From Perkinsus olseni (lineage: Eukaryota > Perkinsozoa > Perkinsida > Perkinsidae): a DNA stretch of 64,000 bases. Shown here piece by piece: positions 21,539 to 32,940 of the stretch (position 1 is its first letter; each line of letters starts with the position of its first letter). The position numbers and the translations under genes are program-made. The stretch is taken from NCBI GenBank assembly GCA_013115135.1, contig JABANP010000135.1, positions 54,596 through 118,595 on the forward strand, read 5' to 3'. Under the pieces are notes generated by a model that saw only the letters and a list, made by a program, of their open reading frames with translations, did not search any database and was not told the origin of the DNA.

Positions 21539-22461
21539 GTTGTGGTTATTTTATGATGCAGGCAATGTGACCAATACTACCTCCTTCCGATGCTAAAACT
21601 GAACAGTCAGTGAGGTTGAGAGCAGTAAGCCTCATGTCGAGCCCTCTTTTATCAGTGAGTAGTTGCACTAAGTGGGGCATCACAGTGAGGTGAGTGTACC
21701 TATTGTACTATTGTCATTGTCAATACCACGGCCACCAGGACTTACAGTTCTATCTGTCCTGGACAGTCGAATAGTATATAGTCATCAACAGGTAATGCTT
21801 CGATACGATCAACCAACCATGCCGAGTTTACTTCCAGTTCTTGCATGGCGAAGACCTGAGGACAGACTTCAACAACTATCCCGAGTTTCTCAGTAACTTG
21901 CGTGCCCAAACATGATCAGAATCGCAAACAGAGCATCCACCCTCTCCGAACATATTACCATCGCCCCATTCGGACCCAACTGATGTTCTTCTGCTATGTC
22001 ATCGACCTTTACAAGTTCTCTCACCTACTCATGGACGCCAATAGGCGGCAGTCAGCATCCCCCTCAATGATGAGAGATATCAAGATCCTAGTGCTAGGCG
22101 AAGATGAGTAGAAAAGAGCATCACGTCAAAGCCGCAGGGTGCCGACTCGAAAAAGGTCATTCTTCTAGTATTTCATGCCCACAAGTCGCGGCCCGTAATG
22201 CGTACCAACCAGAATCTCTCACTAAAGACTAGGATGCGGAATCCTCAGCTGTCCTGTCCCAGTTTACTCTCCGCCTACACCGTCGAAAGGAGCCGAGCGA
22301 TGACTGTACATTTTGGCCGAGCTCGCTAGCCGCAAATAAAGCCAACGTCATTGCCTGGACAATTTCTTTCGACACGACTGCATCCCTTTACACTGGCCTC
22401 CACGCGCTTGGAAACTAGACGCTGGCGTGAGCATGTCAAATACAAACCGTAATACTGAATT
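21539..22461. other. Gene-poor stretch with possible gene debris
   Basis: No complete gene was found. A short plus-strand segment near 22070-22110 reads MMRDIKILVLGEDE, reminiscent of the first beta strand of Miro/Ras-like GTPases, but no P-loop follows, so it is at most debris. The rest shows only short unsupported frames. Confidence 0.35.
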
Positions 22462-22833
22462 TCAGATGGTATCCCCCATCCCACCAGTTACTACATCAAC
22501 ATCAAAATAAGTCGCTTCCGAATCATGTTCATCCTCATCATCGCTATCCCCTTCCTGTAGTATTCTAGGGTTTATGGGTTCCTCACTGGCCGGATCCAAA
22601 TTCACCACACTACATTGTCGGCCAGCTGCTCTCAGGTAGGCTCGTAATGCTGAGGAACATCACCATCATAGTCATTACAGATATTACTGCTCGCAGGTAG
22701 CTATCAACGTAAGTCGCCGACAGCATGCTACTTTAGTCGCCCATGTACTACCTCGACAATACGTGCTCTTCCCCGATCCAGGCGGTCCGATCACGAGCTG
22801 TCCAAAACGAGGGGTTTTCGGCTTAGATCTCAT
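22462..22833 (-). pseudogene. GPN-loop GTPase, 5' fragment
   Basis: ATG at 22833 begins SKPKTPRFGQLVIGPPGSGK then STYCR, a P-loop in the GPN context. After an intron of about 100 nt, phase-correct joining gives ALRAYLRAAGRQCSVVNLDP then ASE, the conserved GPN-family segment. A short acidic stretch (EGDSDDEDEHDSEATYFDVD) leads to a stop, and nothing resembling the GPN motif itself or the later G-boxes is found downstream. The gene is therefore either truncated here or interrupted by a very long or unusual intron. GPN GTPases help assemble RNA polymerase II. Confidence 0.6.
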
Positions 22834-22998
22834 CGGCAATGAGAGAGTCGGCTGGAGGTTTCATGTCATAGGGCATCACAGGTTCTGGTTCATCGTGCAT
22901 CGATCATCATGGCGCGCGCGAAAGTATCAGCGCATGTTGGATGTGACGCGTACCAGAAAGTTGACCCAAGAGTTGTCCGTGTTTGTGTAATCTTATGA

Positions 22999-24730
22999 AG
23001 GAGTTCAGGATTGCGATTGGAGGATTTAAGTTGATTTTGGACTATGTTATCCCAGCAAACAGAGGGGAGCTGAGGAGGCTGGCGATACTTCTAAAGCGGA
23101 ACATCAGCCATCAGAACCTACACCACACGAGGAGGAGGATGGCCAGGATGCTGTGGCCTCCTCGACGGGGGAACGCTGCAAACCCTTCCTTGGAGGATAC
23201 CTCAATGAGACAACTGGTGAGAGAATATGTGAGCCGTGATGTAATGGTCATTGGCAACTGTAGGCGTAGAGTATCATCACGCTACATCGCAGACGGAATC
23301 TACACAGCCATCTACGTCACAGCGCTCGACTAGGTAGTATAGGACCGCACGATGACTTGAGATAGGACTGCGGATGTAGATACCATCGAGATGCCCAGAC
23401 ATGCGTAGCTAGAACACGACATGTACAGACTACACGAGAACAGGGCACCAGCATGGTACCAGTAGTAGCCCAGGCGGGTACGGGAATAGCACTGTTCACT
23501 CACTTCAGCCTCGGCATGATCTAGCTGAGCTTACCAAAGATGGGGATAGGGCATTGACTCCTCGACCTTACTTCAGTAGTGCTGACAGGGATGCACTAGT
23601 GACTGAGAAGGTTATCGTAATACAGTCTCATACCCGTGGGATGCTGGCTAGAGTAGTAATGGAATAAGTGTGAATAAGAGCAAATGGGGGCTGTCTAAGA
23701 TACGTTGTCGGCATCTCCGAGCTGAGAGGTACAAGCTCGAGAAGCAACGACAATGTGAGGAGGAGGAAGCCAGAATAGAGGATGAACTCATGCGCCGGCG
23801 TGAAGTCGAACGAAGGCTTCATCCACGGTAATACTGCCTGGTGTCATTTTCACATCATTGTTAGTGTCGTAGGACATACGATGACTTCATTACATTATAT
23901 AGTGAAGTAGAGGCGTGGCGACTGAACGAGACAAAACGCATTAAAGAATGTGAGGATATGGGAAAGGAAGAGAAGCACGCAGCCTTGAGGGAGGTAACTT
24001 CTATCTGGAATGCCCAAAGTTGGATGATGGTGTACAAGCAGTTACTGAGCAAGGAAGTGAAGCTGTTACAGACAGTAGATAGGTTGAAGATACATGCTCG
24101 TAAATATAATAGGAACACTAAGATTAACAGTAAGCACCAGCCCTAGTATTAAGACGGCATACACCCGTTATCTGTAGAGAAGTTGGAGGCCATGGCCAGA
24201 CCAAAGGTGTGGACTCAAAGCGATGGCGATAGCACTATTGTACACACACCCTCCACCACAAGAGCTAAGGAGTTCATGGATCTGTAGGCTCCATGCATGT
24301 ATTGCTGCGGCGTACTGGTCATGGACAGGTATAGAGCGTTACGGCTTACTACACTTACCACCAATGAACGATTGGACCTTCTATTACACGTCAAATGGTA
24401 GAGTAGTGTGAAAATATCTTCCCCTATTATGCTCGTCTTCTAGGGCTGTGATGGAGTTCCCCTGTAAATTGACTAGCGACATAGCTGAGCTTCTCGATCG
24501 CGAAGCTGATCTGATTAATCGTGGTCGAGGAAGCAGTAGCATGAAAGGCCTACGGGAGAGTAAAGATACTTCGAGTATCTTATGCGTGATTCATTGCCTA
24601 ATGTTCAGGGATAGCCAACCTCTTCTTCGACTTCATCAATACACCCGAGTTCAACCCTGAAGCGCAGCCGTTTCATAGAATGCCGAAGATGGACGCCAAT
24701 GGATACCCCTATGCTCATGTTGTAGCATGA
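22999..24730 (+). CDS. IQUB: IQUB-like protein (IQ motif and ubiquitin-like domain containing), flagellar
   Basis: IQUB is a radial-spoke-associated protein of motile cilia. Recognised segments in order: GERCKPFLGGYLNETTGERI, an IQ-like helix KVIVIQSHTRGMLAR, a coiled coil (HLRAERYKLEKQRQCEEEEA, MRRREVERRLHPR), YDDFITLYSEVEAWRLNETK, LLSKEVKLLQTVDRLKIHAR, LEAMARPKVWTQSDGDSTIV then HTPSTTRAKEF, TTNERLDLLLHVKW, FPCKLTSDIAELLDREADLI then NRG, and FFDFINTPEFNPEAQPF. Order and wording match metazoan IQUB, joined by short introns. It ends soon after at a TGA (24728-24730), earlier than metazoan proteins. The N-terminal ubiquitin-like domain was not found; the listed start is approximate. It fits an organism with flagellated zoospores. 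Confidence 0.75.
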
Positions 24731-24990
24731 ACTTGACTGTGCTGATGTTGTTATTGATCCTATCGTGTTTGGTTGAAGCTATTGATTGGATAGAACACAA
24801 TTCTATTGTTGAGGTATTCAACTTGGACACATACACATATAGACATGATAGGTTAGGATAGATAATGTGATCCAACATCTAGATAACACAGGAGGATAGG
24901 TCAGAAGGGATAGACGATGACGAGTAGGTTAGTATCGCTAATCATTCTTCCTATAAACTCGAGGATAGGAACAACAGCGTGTTAAGACGG

Positions 24991-27280
24991 TTACTTATCA
25001 TAACCATCAACATGGACGTTGATCATAGCTCTGCCGCTGGGGTCGTCATGTTCTATGAATGACTCGTCCCATTTCATGGCTGCTTCTGTAGAGCAGGCGA
25101 TGGATGGTCCGTAGGGAACCGTCTTCACAGCGCTCTCTTCCGGGAAATACTTTTCAAAAATCTGTCTATAAAGGTAGGCTTCCTTGGTTTTGGGCGGAGA
25201 CCTTGGATATCGGAATCTGAAGTCACACCAATACCCGAGTGTCTGAATACCCGAGGACCTCACTCAGCAGTTTCCATCATCTCATCGCTTATCTTTTCTT
25301 CAGCGTAATCACGCAACTTATCAATCCATCCGTACCCAACACCATCCGAAAACTGCTCCTTTTGTCTCCAGAGAACGGTATCGGGGAGATAGGGATCATC
25401 GGGGTGATCAAAGGCGGCTCTAAGATAGTCTTCATTCCCCGGCCTCATATAATATTTCTACCTTAGTATGTGCTTCTCCATAGTGTTACCATTACGGCCG
25501 ACCATCTTGAGCTCGGGGTCCATGGTCATAGCTACTTCTAGGAAGTTCCGATCGAGGAATGGTACACGTGCCTCGACTCCGAAGGCAGCCATTGCCTTGT
25601 TAGCCTGATGCATGACTCTCAAAGCATTCTCATACAATGGTGTATATCACCATCCTACTCTCAGACAGTCATACATGTGTAGCTTCTCTATCTTTCTCAC
25701 ACATTCTTCGTGAAACTCTTGAGCATTGGGAGCCTTATGGAAGTAGAGGTAACCACCGAAGACCTCATCAGCTCCCTCCCCAGAGAGGACCATCTTCACA
25801 CCTGACATAGGGGAATGCGGTGAGGAAGAAGCAGCAGTAGCTGTGATAGTGCTCACCCGTAGCCTTGATGAGACGAGTCATGAGGTACATGGGCGTGGAG
25901 GCTCTAATAGTGGTAACATCAAATGTCTCTAGATGATGTATTACATCTTCCAATGCATTGATACCATCCTAGGACGGACGGTCCTGGACGAGTGCATAAT
26001 ATCAGACACATTACCTGTAGAGTGAAGGTAAACTCCCTATGGAAGGTACCAAGGAAATCGGCAACCTCCCTAGCTGCCTTCAAATCAGGTGATCCAGCCA
26101 GCCCCACGCAGTAGGACCTGCAATAAAAGGTAAAACAGTGTTAGTCAAAAGCGGCGTCTACCTCAGGCGGGCGAAAGGAGGTAGCGTCCCAGCTCTCCTA
26201 GCGCTGGAGGCCGACCGGACGCCCTCGCCGACGGTCATTTTGGCTCGATATCGTGCAGCAATACTGGCGACCAGACTTGAGTCTAAGCCCCCGGACAGGA
26301 GAACTCCGTAAGGGACTTCAGCCATCATATGGGATTCAACAGCACTCTCAAGGGCTCTACGGAGGGCGACCAATGAAGGCTTGTAGGACGGAATAGGAGG
26401 GAGGGCCCAGGTGGGGTTGAACCACTTGGAGAACTTATCCGAACCTGACGACGGAGGCTGTGGTCGAACGATGGCGACTGTGAAATACCTTGGCGGGCTG
26501 AGTCGTAGTAATGACCGGGAGGGAATTGCTTGAAGAATGTACATTGATCGGACAACGCCTTCATTTCACTGGCAAAGTAGACCGTTCCATCTGGACCCCA
26601 CCCCACATACAGTGGTATTATACCAATCTGAAATATAGTAGTATAGACGGCGAGGTGCTTAGCCGCCTTAGCAGCCATTACATGGTCACGAGCGGCCACG
26701 TAACGCTCAGTCTTGGCATCATAGATGACGAAGGCGAACATACCACGGAGTTTATTTAGGAGATCGCCCGGTTGATCTCCTCTGTCGTACCTAATTTCGA
26801 CCACCTCCCAGTGTGCATGGCACCAAGCTCATTCGTATTACATGTGTAGTATAACCTCACAGTCACTATGACTGGTGAAGCGAAACCCGTGGTTACTCAG
26901 GTCAGTTCTCAGGGGTTCGTGATTGTATATCTCACCGTTGACAGCCAATACCTGTGGGCAGAGTAAGAAAGGCACAAGGTACTCGTTGCTGACCGTAGTA
27001 TGGTCCTTGTTGTAGAGCGGCTGAGCACCGGACTCGACATCTACGATGGCTAATCTCTCATGTGCTATGAATACATCACCATGGCAATAGCAAGCACCCC
27101 AATCAGGTCCTCTATGTCGGATACGCCTGAAGGATGGTAGGGCGCAATGCATCAGAGGACTCTGTTCGAAGAGTAAAGCGAAGCCACCAACGTAAGTCGC
27201 TACCTTGCCAGTTGAAGGCCTTTTGGTCTGAAGTCTTCGGCATCTTCCTTCAAGCCGAAGACTGCTAAAATTCCACACAT
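24991..27280 (-). CDS. ASNS: Asparagine synthetase (glutamine-hydrolysing)
   Basis: Makes asparagine from aspartate, ATP and glutamine. ATG at 27280 starts [13 protein letters not shown] with the Cys2 nucleophile of the class II glutaminase domain; then [43 protein letters not shown] and DCEVILHM. The synthetase domain has [42 protein letters not shown], the ATP PP-loop [38 protein letters not shown] then KAPN, and near the end [20 protein letters not shown]. It ends VDGYDK* at 24991. At least nine exons are separated by short introns. The start is firm because Cys must follow the initiator Met. It is convergent with IQUB and divergent from UBA1. Confidence 0.95.
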
Positions 27281-27845
27281 GTGAAGAGAAAGAGCTGGGT
27301 TAGACGACGTGAAGAGGAGGCTGAGCTACGAACGATGAACTCTGCTTCTTCTCTTGGGATAAGTGAAGAGATCATCGAACCTAGTCTTGGTACGAGCTAT
27401 CATTATTGTGACTATGGCTAGACCTAACCATCCATCGTCCCTTGGAGCTCTCACGGTCTTTCACATGGTACGCCACGACATGCAGAAGACTATTTCCGGA
27501 ATTATACCAGTGTTGAACCGTTTGTGATCAATTCGCAGTAGCGGCATCAGCGGGTGACTCCTCTCACCAACAGCCTGTCGGTGGCCCAAGCCGATATGAG
27601 ATCGGAATTATTGGCCTACGGACGTTGGGTTACATCTAGATCATCTTAAGACCCATACGTAGCCCACGACCTCAATGCCCTTCCTATTGACTTACCTTCT
27701 GTGACGGAGTGAACGGAAGAGCCTGGTCCCAGCGTTGGAGGAGGGAAATCCAACTTGCGCGTTTCATGCAAATTTCGTGCAATCTTACTGACTCCGTCGA
27801 CTCGATAATAATCAACACTCGGCTGCAGTTTTAAATTTGAGTAGT
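27281..27845. promoter_or_regulatory. Divergent spacer between asparagine synthetase and UBA1
   Basis: About 565 bp between the two start codons, so it must hold both 5' ends and any shared promoter. No gene or recognisable motif was seen; functional assignment is by position only. Confidence 0.4.
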
Positions 27846-30800
27846 ATGTCGTCTACGCAACCAGAGATTGATCAAGATCTCTATTCAAGGCAGATCGGTG
27901 CCTTTGGCCTCGAGACCATGGGGAAGCTCGTCAAAATGCGAGTTCTCATCTCGGGCATGCGAGGAACCGGTAGTAGCGCTAGGCGAATAAACATGCTAGC
28001 GGACGTAGTGCGAGCCCATCGATCGTCGTATAACAGTGTAGTCGTGAATGTGTGATTATACCCGAACGGCTAGGCCAACGGTAGGATGAATAAGTTATGA
28101 TGGGTCTCTCCTATCAGGTGTCGAGACTGCTAAGAACCTCATTCTAGCCGGCCCCAACACTGTCGTTATCCATGATGATTCCTTGGTGGAGGCCAGGGAT
28201 ATGGGCTCCAACTTCTATGTTACTGACAAGGATGTTGGGGTAACCACCAGAGCTGAGGCTAGTTATAGAAAACTACAGGAGCTTAACTCGTAATAATATC
28301 CGACACGAACAGCTGGCCTAGTCTTCATATACTCGCAGTCAGCATCATTCGACTGAGACACAGTACACGATCTGGCAGGTATGTTAATGTGAGGACGATG
28401 TCCGGTCCTTTGGGAGAGGCCGCCCTATCCGACTTTGACGTTGTCGTACTCTGCGACGTCCACGATCGCGACGAACGGGTTAGGATTAACAAGTATTGCC
28501 GACAGCACAATATTGGTACTACTCCGTGTCCTGCAAGCTTCTCCTTTAGATGCCATCTACTGCTCAGGTTTCATTGCTACTGATGTCTACGGTTTAGCCG
28601 GTCGTATTTTTGTCGACTATGGTGACAAGTTTGTCGTTAGAGATAAGGATGGTGAGGAATGTCGCACCGCCATAGTTTCCGGTATCACACAAGACGAGCA
28701 CGCTGAGGTAATCTTACGTTTTGGTATTCAGCGCGGTTGAAGAGCGTGTTGCTGCTCAGGTCATCACGTATGGTGAACAGCGTCATGGTTTTCACAATGG
28801 TGATTATGTAACGTTCTCTGAGGTTGAGGGAATGAGCGAGCTCAATGGTTGTGAGCCTGTACAGATCAAGGTAGTGTTCCTTACTGTGAACTTCCTCACG
28901 CTAGTGACCGTACTCCCATAGGTCACCGGTCCTTACTCCTTCTCGATTGATAAGGACACTCGTAGCTATCATGCGTACACTAGGTAATGCGAACCGTGAA
29001 AGAATGTGCGACGTATCGTATGTCATTTTCAGAGAGGGCATCGCTACCCAAGTTAAGATGCCCGAGACTATGCAGTTCATATCACTGGAGGAAAGCGAAA
29101 AGAACCCGGTCCCTCCGAAGTAGTATGATCGCAAAGCTGAGCAACGGTGAGTGATGTTACCTATCAGTGAGGGTATGTTACCCGTTCCCGATCTTGGCAA
29201 GTTTGGTCGTTCCGAGCAACTTCACTTGGCGTTGATGGGATTGGAGCGTGCGAAACCGACCGGTAGTGCTCGATCGGATGCTGTTTATGAGGCGGTATTG
29301 AACGCCACCAAGGCCATCAACGAGGAGAGGAAGGCTCATAACGATCAGCTCAGTCTGGACGAAGTAGCTTGTCTCCAGCTAGCTCGCTTCAATTCAACGT
29401 ACGGATGTGCTCAGGTTGATGAGGATGTTGTGCGTCACGTTGCGTACTTCTACCAGAGCTGTATCTCACCGATGGCAGCGTTTGCGGGTGGGGTCGTTGC
29501 TCAGGTATGGGCTGGGTCTCTCACTCTCGTCGGACCTGTGAGCAACCTTCGCATTTTCAGGAAGTTGTGAAGTATACCGGCAAGTTCACGCCTCTGCATC
29601 AGTCGCTTTACTGGGATATGTTTGAGCTCGTAGATGATGAAACATTGAACTCTAAAGGTAAGGTTGCCACATCTCCTCTGGCTGGTGTCTCTATAAGCTG
29701 ACATGTCAGATACGGCCAACTTTGTTGACTCTACTCGATACGAGGATTATGTCACCATTATGGGCAAGAAGAACTTCGATAAGGTTTCGAACTCGAATAT
29801 ATTCCTGGTTGGAGCAGGTAATGGTGTTAGCATCCCGACCTCGGAGTCACGACATCTAATGTGCTATCAGGAGCACTCGGCTGTGAGTTCCTCAAGGCCT
29901 TCAGTAGCATGGGGGTTGGCTGTGGTCCAAATGGCAAGGTCACTGTCACAGACAACGACCGGATTGAGATATCGAATCTCAACAGGCAGTTCCTGTTCAG
30001 GTGAGAACTCGTAGTGTTCACACCGCTCTGCGGCCATGATTTATCGAATGTACACTGTATACGGGCGCTCTTTTAGGAAGCAGCATGTAGGGAAACAGAA
30101 GTCTATCACTGCTGCTACCGCTGCTAAGGAGATGAACCCTGCTCTCAATGTAATGGGTGGCCTCCGTGCCAAAGATACCTCTAAACTCGGTTGTAGGTCG
30201 AAGCCATAGAGGTCCGTGTTGGGCCGGAGACGGAGGATATCTTGGATGACAAGTTTTGGGAATCTCAGTCCTGCATGGTGAATGCCTTGGACAATATTGC
30301 TGCAAGGTACTGCCCCCGGTTCTACTTTCTGTTGCTACACTAGCCTGCACTTCATATATAGGGTTGTACATTTCCTATCACACAGACATGTCTTCGTGTC
30401 CGTAGGTTATACGTTGATAGTCGCTGTGTATGGTACGAGAAGCCGCTGATGGAGTCTGGTACTCTAGGGACTAAGGCTAATGTCCAAGTTGTCCTGCCTA
30501 GTGTGACACAGAGCTATGGAGATAGTCAAGATCCTCCGGAGGATAGTATTCCCCTATGTGAGTGAATGGGCAACCGCGGATGAGTGTGAGTGTCGGACTC
30601 TTCAGGCACGTTGAAGCATTTCCCATACGCTATTGAGCACACAATCGAGTGGGCTAGAGACCAGTTCCAAGGCCTCTTCACTGAGACACCTCAAGAAGTT
30701 CTAACCTACTTGAAGGTGATACCTCCTGCTGAGCGTATGTCGTTTCACTCGTCATCTGTTGCTCAGAACCCCAGCGAGTACATTGATAAGATTCTAGCGG

Positions 30801-32742
30801 AGGGTGCTACCTCGGTACAGAAGGACAAGCTGGAGTCTGTTAAGAAGTTCCTTAACAAGGACCTTACCATGCAACATTGTGTTAATCTAGCTGTCGATGA
30901 ATTCACTGACAAGTAGCGAGGGGGACGACTCTGGGCCGTTCTCGCTTCGTGGACGTGTTGGCCATGTTCAGGTATGATCATGCCATTGCACAGTTGCTGT
31001 ACAACTTCCCCCTCGACCATAAGAATAGCGATGGCAATCTGTTTTGGTCCGGTCCGAAGAGGCCCCCGCAGGTAGGTCGCCTGTTTTTCTTGATCTGCGA
31101 GTAGCTACTATGGTCAGGTCATTCACTACGATGCCAATGATGAGCTGCATCTTGCCTTCGTTTACGCCTGTGCTAACCTCTATGCTACTGTCTTGGGTAT
31201 TCCTGTGGCCAAGGATAAGGAGGAGGTTAGAGAGTTGTCCAAGAAGTGCAACATTGACCCCTTCGTACCCTCGTAACATGAAGATAAAGGTTACTGATGA
31301 TGATACTAGTACAGAAGGAGGGACCATGCATGGACGATGAGGAAGCAGTTCAGGTGAGAAAACCTGTTTTTCTACGCATCTCTACGCATGGGTGGTAGTG
31401 TGATGCATTGTTTGTTAGACTTTGGCCAACCAAATGCGCACCATCGACCCCGGAGCTCAGAGACAATCTGCAGAAACGCATCACACCTGCTGAGTTCGAG
31501 AAGGACGATGACACAAACTTCCACATCGACTTCATCGCTGCCTCGGCCAACTTGCGTGCTAGAAACTACAAGATCAACGAAGCTGACAGGAATAAGGTAC
31601 TACTCTATTTTTACGCCCGTCGATCAATACATCCCTGATGCAGGTGAAGATGATCGCTGGCAAGATTATCCCTGCTATCGCCACTACCACTGCCATGGTC
31701 ACTGGAATGGTATCTTGTGAACTACTCAAGGTGCTGATGGATGAAGGAAAGAAGTAGTATTGAGTCCACACTGTCGAAGAGTTGCGGTAATGGTTGTGCA
31801 GGTACGACATTGAGAGATACAAGAACTCTTTCGTCAACCTTGCTCTACCCACTTGGATCCTCAGTGAGCCTCTTCCACCGGTGAGTGGCCTGGTGTCTTA
31901 GGATACCGTATCGAGTAGCATGCACGTATGCTGCAGGTTAAGACAGTGTCCAAGGAGTATGACCCCATCGCCATGGGGCCAGTGAGAGCCAAGCCTGAAG
32001 GGTTCACTCCCTGGATGAAATTAGTCATCAACCACGGCCCTGATGGGACTCTGAGAGAGTTGGTCGACTGGCTTGCAAAGGAGCAGAATGTTGAGGTAAA
32101 AGGCCGTTGTGAGTGTTGTGTACTCGCGTGTTGTGGTGTGTTGCTCGTTTCTGCTTTAAGCTTCTACTTGAACCCGCCGTCTAAGAGCATTCGAGGTTCA
32201 GCCTTAGTTGTAGTATAGAAATTTTCATGTGGCCTTGTGAGGCTCCGTCCCCAGTTGTGGTACGGTAGACATACGAGTATGCTGGCTCCTGTCACAGCGT
32301 CTTCACGTTGTATCTCAGTTGATGTACAAGAGCTGGGCATCAGTTCCAGCAGTTGTGGGATCGTTGAACGGCGACTTTCAAATCTGGTCATGCGGTTCCA
32401 ACTCTGAGTTATTCATCAGGTTATGATCCTTTCATCCGGGAACGCCTGCCTTTATAACGCGTTTTTGCCCGCGCACAAGAAGCGTTTGGACCAGAGGATG
32501 CCGGAGCTATACGAGCAGATAACCAAGCAGAAGATTCCTGTCTCGAGGTAATACTCCTCATACATACGTAACGGCTCAATTCTTTTGTTGGGCCTAGTGC
32601 CATGAGTCGGGAAAGCTCCGTCGTGTTTCGGTTCCAAGGATATATTTTCTTCAGGAACTACTTGGTGCTTGAGGTATCTGCGTGTGATTTGGATGACCAA
32701 GTCGATACCACTCTGCCGACCATCAAGTACATCTTCCGATAG
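27846..32742 (+). CDS. UBA1: Ubiquitin-activating enzyme E1
   Basis: Activates ubiquitin with ATP and passes it to E2 enzymes. ATG at 27846 ([20 protein letters not shown]) is followed by the inactive adenylation half ([19 protein letters not shown]), the first catalytic half-domain (DEHAEV..., [20 protein letters not shown]), the helical region ([16 protein letters not shown]), then the active adenylation domain ([10 protein letters not shown] / [31 protein letters not shown] then R). The catalytic Cys is in [19 protein letters not shown]; its codon is split by an intron (T / GC). It continues with [74 protein letters not shown] and the ubiquitin-fold tail [20 protein letters not shown] ending IFR*. 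More than a dozen short introns are present. Length of about 1,050 residues suits E1. Confidence 0.95.
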
Positions 32743-32940
32743 GTGATGTGCCGTATCAGGAAGCTGAGAACACTAGTCCGATAATTTCAATAATATACTT
32801 AGTTTCTCTTCGATGAGATCGCTCGTATGTAGAGTACAAGTCTACTCTTGGTAGCGTGATGACGTGTAGTGTTCATCAACTCATCGGGGCATTCCGTGTC
32901 GAGCTGTTCATCCAGATCTCCCCTTGTTTCAACGCAAGCA

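Noticed and set aside
22068..22111. Miro-type GTPase start (MRDIKILVLGEDE)
   Set aside because: Only about 13 residues; no P-loop follows in any frame, so it was not called as a gene.
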